A program made the position numbers and the translations under genes. From positions 62,001 to 126,000 of the forward strand of contig CAWJWD010000007.1 of NCBI GenBank assembly GCA_963846505.1: DNA of 64,000 nucleotides, in the 5' to 3' direction. Source of the stretch: JACVRW01 sp963846505. Lineage in GTDB: Bacteria; Actinomycetota; Thermoleophilia; Solirubrobacterales; Thermoleophilaceae. Of this stretch, positions 57,968 to 64,000 are shown one piece after another; within the stretch, counting starts at the first letter, position 1; the number at the start of each line of letters is the position of its first letter. Under the pieces are notes generated by a model. The model ran no database searches. It saw only the letters and a list, made by a program, of their open reading frames with translations, and had not been told where the DNA came from.

Positions 57968-59674
57968 CTACAGGGCGCGCGGCGCTTCCGGCTGCGCCAC
58001 GCTGGCAGTCTGCTTGGCGCCCGCTGCGACCTCGCGCCGGATGTCCTTCATCGGCTCCACGCTGCGGATGCGCGGGATCACGTCGAAGTTGTTCACCGGC
58101 GGAGGCGAGGTGGTGAACCACTCGAGCGTGTTCGCCTTCCACGGGTCGTTGCCGGCCTTCTTGCCGTTCTTGATCGACATCAGCACGTTGACGCAGGTGA
58201 CGATCACGCCGATGCCGAGGATGAAGGCGCCGATCGTCGAGGCGAGGTTGTAGCCGCTGACGTGCAGGTTCTCCGAGTAGTCGTAGACCCGGCGCGGCAT
58301 GCCCGAGAGGCCGATCGAGTGCTGCGGCAGGAAGGTGACGTTGAAGCCGATGAACATCAGCGCCCACGAGACCTTGCCCAGTCCCTCCGACATCATCTTG
58401 CCCGACATCTTCGGGAACCAGAAGTAGAGGCCGGCGAAGAGCCCGAAGACCGCGCCGCCGAAGAGCACGTAGTGGAAGTGCGCGACGACGAAGTAGGTGT
58501 CGTGCAGCTGCCAGTCCACCGGGAAGATCGCGAGCATCACGCCGGAGATCCCGCCGATCACGAACAGCGCCGGCAGCGAGATCGCGAACAGCATCGGCGT
58601 CGTGAACTCGATCGAGCCGCGCCAGAGCGTGGCGATCCAGTTGAAGATCTTGATGCCCGTCGGCACTGCGATCAAGAACGACGAGAGCATGAAGAAGGCC
58701 AGCACGACCGTCGCCGTCGGCGTCGTGAACATGTGGTGTGCCCACACGAGCAGGCCGAGGAACGCGATCGCCACCGTGGACGCCGCGATCGCCTTGTAGC
58801 CGAAGATCGGCTTGCGCGCGAACACCGGCAGGATCTCGCTGATCATGCCGAACGCGGGCAGCACCATGATGTAGACCTCGGGGTGCCCGAAGAACCAGAA
58901 CAGGTGCTGCCACAGCAGCGGGTCGCCGCCGCCGGCGGGGTCGAAGAAGGCGGTGCCGAAGTGCCGGTCGGTCAGCAGCATCGTCACACCGGCCGCGATC
59001 GCCGGCAGGGCCACGATCAGCAGGTAGCTGTAGACGAGGATCGACCACACGAACAGCGGCATGCGGCCCCAGCTCATGCCGGGCGCGCGCATGTTGTGGA
59101 TCGTGGCGACGAAGTTGATCGCGCCGACCAGGGACGAGATGCCGGTGAGGTGGATCAGGAAGATCCAGGCGTCGACGCCGCCGCCGGGGGAGAAGGCGTC
59201 GTCCGACAGCGGCGGGTACATCGTCCAGCCGGCCTGCGGCGGCTCGAAGAAGAAGCTCGCGTAGAAGGCCATCCCGCCGAACAGCAGCAGCCAGAACGAG
59301 AGCGCGTTCAGGCGCGGGAAGGCCATGTCGCGCGCGCCGATCATCAGCGGGATCAGGTAGTTGCCGAAGCCCGCCAGCACCGGCACCAGGAAGAGGAAGA
59401 TCATCGTCGTCCCGTGGACGGTGACGAGCCCGTTGTAGGCCTCCGGGTCCACGAGCGTGCCGCTGGGCTGGGCCAGCTGCAGGCGCATCACGAGCGCTTC
59501 GACGCCACCGACGATGAAGAACAAGAAGGTGGCGAACAGGTACATGATCCCGATCTTCTTGTGATCGGTGGTGGTCAGCCATTCCAGCCAGCCCCGGGGG
59601 CGATCCCGGAAGCCGTGCATGACGATCTCCGGCGCCGTCTTCGCGGCGGGCCTGGTTGCCGTTCCTGCTTCCAC
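57968..59674 (-). CDS. ctaD: Cytochrome c oxidase subunit I, A1-type
   Basis: 568 residues. VTVHGTTMIFLFLVPVLAGF, FWFFGHPEVYIMVLPAFGMI with the D-channel glutamate (HPEVY), VWAHHMFTTPTATVVLAFFM and VVAHFHYVLFGGAVFGLFAG hold the heme a, a3 and CuB ligands. Unlike the other copy it lacks an N-terminal extension of membrane helices. Overlaps the ctaC2 stop (TAGTGG); ctaA follows 13 bp downstream. Confidence 0.97.
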   Translation of the reverse strand: MEAGTATRPAAKTAPEIVMHGFRDRPRGWLEWLTTTDHKKIGIMYLFATFLFFIVGGVEALVMRLQLAQPSGTLVDPEAYNGLVTVHGTTMIFLFLVPVLAGFGNYLIPLMIGARDMAFPRLNALSFWLLLFGGMAFYASFFFEPPQAGWTMYPPLSDDAFSPGGGVDAWIFLIHLTGISSLVGAINFVATIHNMRAPGMSWGRMPLFVWSILVYSYLLIVALPAIAAGVTMLLTDRHFGTAFFDPAGGGDPLLWQHLFWFFGHPEVYIMVLPAFGMISEILPVFARKPIFGYKAIAASTVAIAFLGLLVWAHHMFTTPTATVVLAFFMLSSFLIAVPTGIKIFNWIATLWRGSIEFTTPMLFAISLPALFVIGGISGVMLAIFPVDWQLHDTYFVVAHFHYVLFGGAVFGLFAGLYFWFPKMSGKMMSEGLGKVSWALMFIGFNVTFLPQHSIGLSGMPRRVYDYSENLHVSGYNLASTIGAFILGIGVIVTCVNVLMSIKNGKKAGNDPWKANTLEWFTTSPPPVNNFDVIPRIRSVEPMKDIRREVAAGAKQTASVAQPEAPRAL

Positions 59675-60570
59675 TACTCCGACTCTCCGCTCTGCTCGCG
59701 TGCCTTGCGCTGGTCTGCCAGGTCCTGCTTGGCGTCGTCGATGTCCTGTCGCGTCTGGTCGGCCCAGCGTTCGTACTCAGCCGGCTCGACCGCGCGTACG
59801 ACCGCGCGCATGTCGGCGTGGTTGTAGCCGCAGAGCTCGGCGCACTGGCCGATGTAGCGGCCTTCCTTGCCCGGTGGGATCTTGAACCAGGTCTCGTTCT
59901 CGTGACCGGGGACGCCGTCGACCTTGCCGCCGAGCTTGGGGATCCACCAGGAGTGGATGACGTCCGAGGCGGTGACCTTGAGCACCACGGTCGTGTCGGT
60001 CGGCACGACCATCTCGTAGTAGCTGAAGAGCTGTTCGTCGCCCGGGTAGTCGTAGCGCCAGAGGTACTGCTGGCCGTTGACCCGGATCGTCAGGGGCTCG
60101 GCGTTGCCGGGACCCTTGGGCGGGGCCGGCTGGTCGATCGAGGCGTACTCCGCGCGCATCGCCTGCAGGCCCTGCGAGCCGGAGGGCGGCGGGTTCTCGA
60201 TGTCGCCGAGGTAGATGAAGGTGACGACCGTCAGCACGACGAGGATCAGCGCGGCGCCGATCGTCCAGCCGAGCTCGAGCGGCGTGTTGCCGCGGATCTG
60301 CGCGGCCTCGGGGCCGCCGCGGCGCGCGCGGAACTTGACCAGCGACCAGATCAGCGCGCCCTCGACGCCGATGAAGATCACGATCGCGACGTAGAGCGTG
60401 ATCTTGTACAGCGTGTCGATGTCGTCCGCGTTCGGCGAGCCGCCGGACTCGGGCGTGAAGACGTCCGCCAGCGCGCCGGGGGCGACCAGCAGGAGGATCA
60501 GCTGGACCGCCGCGAGAGCGGCCAGCAGCAGGCGTCGTGATCGGCGCGGGGCCAAAGCGCGGCGCATCAT
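59674..60570 (-). CDS. ctaC: Cytochrome c oxidase subunit II (second set)
   Basis: 298 residues. Signal or first helix LLLAALAAVQLILLLVAPGA, two further helices, then the cupredoxin domain with IHSWWIPKLGGKVDGVPGHE and the CuA site CAELCGYNHADM. Accepts electrons from cytochrome c. Two adjacent ATGs (60570, 60567), with AGGGA upstream. First gene of the second oxidase cluster; no subunit III is encoded here, so it may share the one at 37 kb. Confidence 0.95.
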   Translation of the reverse strand: MMRRALAPRRSRRLLLAALAAVQLILLLVAPGALADVFTPESGGSPNADDIDTLYKITLYVAIVIFIGVEGALIWSLVKFRARRGGPEAAQIRGNTPLELGWTIGAALILVVLTVVTFIYLGDIENPPPSGSQGLQAMRAEYASIDQPAPPKGPGNAEPLTIRVNGQQYLWRYDYPGDEQLFSYYEMVVPTDTTVVLKVTASDVIHSWWIPKLGGKVDGVPGHENETWFKIPPGKEGRYIGQCAELCGYNHADMRAVVRAVEPAEYERWADQTRQDIDDAKQDLADQRKAREQSGESE

Positions 60571-60612
60571 ATCCCTGCGTAGGACGGGTGCTCCACTTCG
60601 TGCGGTCTGTCC

Positions 60613-60900
60613 CTAGTCGGGCGGGCCCAGCGGAGGCTCGTCCGAGGCCCGGCGTCGCTGCGTCGCATCGGTCTGCGAGCCGATCTCCAGCTCGTCCACG
60701 CGCAGCCGCCCGACCTCGAGCTCCTCGATCCGCAGGTGCTTGATCGCGGCGCTCTTGATCGCCAGCCGCCCGATCGCCACCGCGCCGAGCGCAGCGGCGC
60801 CGATCGCCAGCGCGCCGACGGCGGACGCGGCGCGGGAATGGGCGCCGGTGGCCGCGACCGACCGCAGCTCGGGCTTGAAGAAGGCGATCCGGCTCGTCAT
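60613..60900 (-). CDS. Small protein with short solenoid-like repeats
   Basis: 95 residues. Residues 20-45 are an Ala/Gly-rich hydrophobic stretch (VGALAIGAAALGAVAIGRLA), followed by a regular five-residue pattern with Leu/Ile every few positions (IKHLRIEELEVGRLRVDELE), then a polar tail. The pattern resembles pentapeptide-like small solenoids and is seen in uncharacterised actinobacterial proteins. It lies upstream of ctaC2 on the same strand (42-bp gap). Function unknown. Confidence 0.75.
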   Translation of the reverse strand: MTSRIAFFKPELRSVAATGAHSRAASAVGALAIGAAALGAVAIGRLAIKSAAIKHLRIEELEVGRLRVDELEIGSQTDATQRRRASDEPPLGPPD

Positions 60901-60937
60901 CGCGTCACCGCGGTAGGGCTCGACGGGAGCGGCGCCA

Positions 60938-61729
60938 TCACGCCCCCTGGAACTCCGGGTCGCGCTTGGAGACGAACGCCATCACGCCCTCCTGGAAGTC
61001 CTTCGTGCGCGCGAGCGCGTGTTGCAGCTCGGCCTCCAGGTCCAGCTGGGCGTGAAGGTCAGGGTAGAAGCGCTGGTTGAGCGCCTGCTTGGTCGCCGCG
61101 TAGGAGCGCGTGGGCCCCGTCGCGAAGTGTTCGACAAGCTCGTTCGCGGCGGGCAGCAGCTCATCGTCGGCGTATACCCGGTTGACGAGCCCCCACTCCA
61201 GCGCCTGCGCCGCGGGCACACGCTCGCCCAGCAGCGCCATCTCGAACGAGCGCGCCTTGCCGACCGCGGCCGGCACGAACAGGGTCGAGCCGCCGTCGGG
61301 CATCAGGCCGATGTTCACGAACGCCAGGCCGAAGAACGCCGACTCGGCGGCGAGCACGAGGTCGCAGGCGAGCGCCAGCGAGAGGCCGATGCCCACCGCC
61401 GGGCCGTTGACGGCCGCGACGACGGGCTTCTCCAGCTCGCGGACCCCCACGATGATCGGGTGGTAGTGCTCGTCGAGCTCCTTGCGGATGTCCGGCATTC
61501 CGTCCGTTGCCGGCTCGAAGCCCGCCTTGAGGTCGGCGCCGGAGGAGAAGCCGCGCCCGGCGCCGGTGATCAGCACCGCGCGCACCGAAGGGTCGGCGGC
61601 GTCCTCGGTGACGACCTGCGTCAGCTCGTCACCGAACTGGGCGGTCCAGGCGTTCAGCGTGTCCGGGCGGTTGAGCGTGATCCGCCCGACGCCGCCGTCC
61701 TGTTCCCAGATCACCGTCTCGTAGCTCAT
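60938..61729 (-). CDS. Enoyl-CoA hydratase/isomerase family protein
   Basis: 263 residues, crotonase fold. TGAGRGFSSGADLKAGF and the oxyanion region AAVNGPAVGIGLSLALACDL are clear. The catalytic position is NIGLMPDGGSTLFVPAAVGK, with Asp rather than Glu and Gly at the other site, as in PaaG-like isomerases rather than classic hydratases. No other fatty-acid or phenylacetate genes are near. Divergent from the MBL gene with a 23-bp gap. Confidence 0.92.
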   Translation of the reverse strand: MSYETVIWEQDGGVGRITLNRPDTLNAWTAQFGDELTQVVTEDAADPSVRAVLITGAGRGFSSGADLKAGFEPATDGMPDIRKELDEHYHPIIVGVRELEKPVVAAVNGPAVGIGLSLALACDLVLAAESAFFGLAFVNIGLMPDGGSTLFVPAAVGKARSFEMALLGERVPAAQALEWGLVNRVYADDELLPAANELVEHFATGPTRSYAATKQALNQRFYPDLHAQLDLEAELQHALARTKDFQEGVMAFVSKRDPEFQGA

Positions 61730-61752
61730 GTCGCGAGCCTATCCTGACCACG

Positions 61753-62403
61753 GTGCTCCTCGATTCCGTCGATTGGCTCGGACACTCGGGCTTTCGCATC
61801 CGCGTTGGTCAGGCGAACGTCTACATCGACCCGTACCGCATCGCCGAGGGTGCACCCCCGGCCGACTTGATCCTGATCACGCACGGGCACTACGACCACT
61901 TCTCCCCGCAGGACGTCGAGCGGCTCTCAGACGACCGCACCTGGCTGGTCGCGCCGCCGGCGGTGGCCGAGCGCATCAGCGGTCAGGTGCAGTCGATCGT
62001 GCCCGGTGAGCTGCTCGAGGACGAGTTCGTGCGCGGCGTGCACGTGGCTGCGGTGGCGGCCTACAACACCTCGAAGCGCAACCCGGAGGGCCAGCCTTTC
62101 CACCCGCGCGAGGCGGGCTGGGTCGGCTACGAGGTCACTGTCCGCGGGGAGCGGCTCTACCATGCCGGCGACACGGATGTGATTCCCGAGATGGACAGCG
62201 TCACGGGCGTGGATGTGGCCCTTCTGCCCGTGAGTGGGATGTACACGATGACCGCCCAGGAAGCCGCCGAGGCAGCCCGCCGCATCCAGCCGCAGATCGC
62301 GGTCCCGATGCACTGGGGCGAGCACATTGGGACCGAGCAGGACGCGCAGGCATTTGCCGAGCGCGCAACCGTGGAGGTGCGGATCATGGAGAAGGTCGCC
62401 TGA
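61753..62403 (+). CDS. MBL-fold metal-dependent hydrolase (UlaG-like)
   Basis: 216 residues. ILITHGHYDHFSPQDVERLS holds HxHxDH; LYHAGDTDVIPEMDSVTGVD and VPMHWGEHIGTEQDAQAF supply the remaining metal ligands. Resembles the UlaG/YycJ-like beta-lactamase-fold group. Substrate unknown. GTG start; its stop overlaps the next ATG (TGATGG). Confidence 0.9.
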   Translation: MLLDSVDWLGHSGFRIRVGQANVYIDPYRIAEGAPPADLILITHGHYDHFSPQDVERLSDDRTWLVAPPAVAERISGQVQSIVPGELLEDEFVRGVHVAAVAAYNTSKRNPEGQPFHPREAGWVGYEVTVRGERLYHAGDTDVIPEMDSVTGVDVALLPVSGMYTMTAQEAAEAARRIQPQIAVPMHWGEHIGTEQDAQAFAERATVEVRIMEKVA

Positions 62404-64000
62404 TGGCCGGCAACGACCAGCGCGAGCTGCTGGCGCGCGTGGGGGAGGCCGAGCCCGAGCTGGCCGCGCGGCTGGTGCTGATGTCGCTGCCCGCCGCGGC
62501 GGCCCGCATCAAGGGCACGCTCGTCTACGACCTCAGCGTCGACGGCCTCGGCGCCCACCGCGTGTCGGTCTCGGACGGTCGCGCGCGCGTCGACCGCCTC
62601 GAGGATCGCGCCAACGGCGACGGGCCCGTGCTCGAGCCCGCCGACGGCGAGACGGACTTCCGCATGAGCGCCGAGCCGCGCGCGCTGGTGGCCCTCGCCA
62701 CGGGCACTGCCCGGCCGCTCGGACTGATGCTGCGCGGCGTGTTGCGCGTGCGCGGCAAGCGCCGCCGGCTGCTGCGCCTGCGCCGGATGGCCGGACCGCC
62801 CGTCGGCCTCGACGAGGTGGTCGAGGCCGGTGGGACGCTCGACGTCGACGCGCTGTTTCGCTCGCTGCCCTATGCGATCGACCCCGAGTGGACGCGCGGC
62901 CATGCGTTCGTGGTGCGCTACGAGCTCAGCGGCGAGGGCGGCGGCAGCTGGTGGGTCGAGGTGCGCGACGGCGAGCGCGTGCGGGTCGGCGCGGGGGCAG
63001 CGCCGGCGGACGTCGAGCCGGTGGCCACGGTGCGCGTGCCGATCGCGGACTACGTCCGGCTGGCGACCGGCGCACTGTCGCCCAACGACTCGATGCGCGC
63101 TCGCATCACGCGGGTCGAGGGCCAGCTGCATCCCGTGACGCTGCTGGGTCGCTGGATCGACCGCGGCCAGGGGCGCGACGACGCAGAGCTCGAGCGCGAG
63201 GCGCGACAGCGCAAGGTCCAGGAGGCCCGTGCCGACATGTACGCCGGCGGGCCCAGTCGCGACGGTCTGCTCGACTACCGCCAGCTGTATGCGCTCTGGG
63301 AGCGCCAGAACTGGAAGGCGCACGAGATCGACTTCAGCGTCGACCGCGAGCAGTGGCTGACGGTGCCGAGGGCCAGCCAGGAGGACGTGATCTGGAGCCT
63401 CGGCTCGTTCTACGTGGGCGAGGAGCGGGTGACCGCCGACCTGGCGCCGTTCCTGCTCGCCGCCCCGAGCGGCGAGATCGAGCTGTTCCTCGCCACCCAA
63501 CTGGTCGACGAGGCTCGTCACGCCGCCTTCTTCGACCGCTTCGGCGCCGAGGTGATGGCCTTCGGCGCCGACGACCTGCGCGGACGCATGCGCGAGGTCG
63601 AGTCGCGGCTTGGGGACCCGTGGCGCACGGTCTTCGACGACGGTCTGCGCGACGTCGCCAACCGCATCAAGGCCAAGCCCGACGACCTGTCGCTGTTCGT
63701 CGAGGGGGTGGCCACCTACCACCTGGTCGTCGAGGGCTTCCTGGCGGTGACCGGTCAGACGCTGATCCGCGACTACCTGCTCGCGCACTCGCTCTACCCC
63801 GGCTTCTGCGGGGGGTTCGGCCTCGTCGAGCGCGACGAGCATCGTCACGTCGCCTTCGGCGTGCGCTTCCTGCGCGACGCGATCGAGGCGGATCCGAGCC
63901 ACCGCGCGACCGTCGAGCGCGTGGTGCTCGACCTGGCGCCACGGGCGGCGCACGTGTTCGCGCCGCCGTACGCGGACGACCACGCCAGCTTCGTCAGCTA
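62403..64000 (+). CDS. Double SCP2-like domain fused to R2lox/ferritin-like oxidase (partial at window end)
   Basis: 532 complete codons, open at the window edge. Residues about 10-115 and 140-255 look like two SCP2 sterol-carrier-type domains (GTLVYDLSVDGLGAHRVSVS … GLMLRGVLRVRGKRRRLLRL; EWTRGHAFVVRYELSGEGGG … VRVPIADYVRLATGALSPND). From about 285 a ribonucleotide-reductase-R2-like ferritin domain begins with LYALWERQNWKAHEIDF. Carboxylate and histidine ligands appear in VGEERVTADL, VDEARHAAFF, VEGVATYHLV and RDEHRHVAF, as in R2-like ligand-binding oxidases (Mn/Fe). The fusion suggests a lipid-like substrate delivered by the SCP2 part; inference. Confidence 0.85.
   Translation, partial: MAGNDQRELLARVGEAEPELAARLVLMSLPAAAARIKGTLVYDLSVDGLGAHRVSVSDGRARVDRLEDRANGDGPVLEPADGETDFRMSAEPRALVALATGTARPLGLMLRGVLRVRGKRRRLLRLRRMAGPPVGLDEVVEAGGTLDVDALFRSLPYAIDPEWTRGHAFVVRYELSGEGGGSWWVEVRDGERVRVGAGAAPADVEPVATVRVPIADYVRLATGALSPNDSMRARITRVEGQLHPVTLLGRWIDRGQGRDDAELEREARQRKVQEARADMYAGGPSRDGLLDYRQLYALWERQNWKAHEIDFSVDREQWLTVPRASQEDVIWSLGSFYVGEERVTADLAPFLLAAPSGEIELFLATQLVDEARHAAFFDRFGAEVMAFGADDLRGRMREVESRLGDPWRTVFDDGLRDVANRIKAKPDDLSLFVEGVATYHLVVEGFLAVTGQTLIRDYLLAHSLYPGFCGGFGLVERDEHRHVAFGVRFLRDAIEADPSHRATVERVVLDLAPRAAHVFAPPYADDHASFVS

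Noticed and set aside
56941..59674. ctaB and ctaD2 both begin with MEAGT after a TAGTGG overlap, suggesting a duplicated junction
   Set aside because: The similarity covers only about 15 bases and the proteins differ straight afterwards; coincidence is likely.

Overview
The window is very GC-rich, single-chromosome bacterial DNA with tightly packed, mostly 4-bp-overlapping genes. Several markers point to an actinobacterium: GuaB3 next to guaA, OpcA in a pentose-phosphate operon, a transaldolase/glucose-6-phosphate isomerase fusion, a c-di-AMP riboswitch in front of a cell-wall hydrolase, and an actinobacterial CtaF-like subunit IV. A deep lineage such as Thermoleophilia (Solirubrobacterales-like) fits best, but that is inference. 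I see no phage, insertion sequence, CRISPR array or rRNA operon; this is largely core genome.

Layout. 0-3 kb: a glycan pair (glycosyltransferase with a frameshifted C-terminus, asparagine synthase) on the minus strand. 3-12 kb: an orphan Flp-type pilin, then murI-rph-rdgB, a cation diffusion facilitator, a Roadblock-like protein with a small partner, tldD-tldE, HU and pyrF. 12-18 kb: LysM protein, D,D-carboxypeptidase, a PfkB sugar kinase, guaB3-guaA and a DUF1871-like protein. 17.9-18.2 kb holds the most unusual element: a promoter, a tRNA-like gene with a long variable arm, 8/4 acceptor/T partition and GCC anticodon, then more hairpins and an intrinsic terminator. 18.3-20 kb: cupin and an M23 peptidase gene led by a c-di-AMP riboswitch. 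20.2-31.9 kb: rplM, rpsI with a 250-residue acidic extension, glmM, glmS, acpS, nnr, CBS protein, alr, CCA-family nucleotidyltransferase, corA, HIT protein, cspA and infA.

32-36 kb carries lineage-specific secreted or membrane proteins, a STAS protein, a GT4 glycosyltransferase and a diheme cytochrome c. 36-42.6 kb is the first cytochrome oxidase cluster (ctaC, ctaD, tandem USP-like protein, ctaE, ctaF and small membrane proteins). Its subunit I has a Tyr-Ser motif (A2 type). 42.7-46 kb: PNPOx-like protein, amidohydrolase and two divergent ROK proteins. 46-56 kb: an operon ROK-tkt-tal/pgi-gnd-zwf-opcA-pgl that supplies the oxidative and non-oxidative pentose phosphate pathway. 56-60.6 kb: the second oxidase cluster (ctaC2, ctaD2 of the A1 type with the HPEVY glutamate, heme A synthase, heme O synthase). 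60.6-64 kb: a small repeat protein, a crotonase, an MBL hydrolase and a double-SCP2/R2lox-like fusion cut by the window end.

Together the region couples cell-wall precursor supply (murI, glmM/S, alr, carboxypeptidase, M23), nucleotide synthesis and hygiene (pyrF, guaB3, guaA, rdgB), NADPH generation (pentose phosphate operon) and aerobic respiration with two distinct aa3-type oxidases. A few genes have odd starts or a frameshift, which may be sequencing errors or real non-canonical starts.
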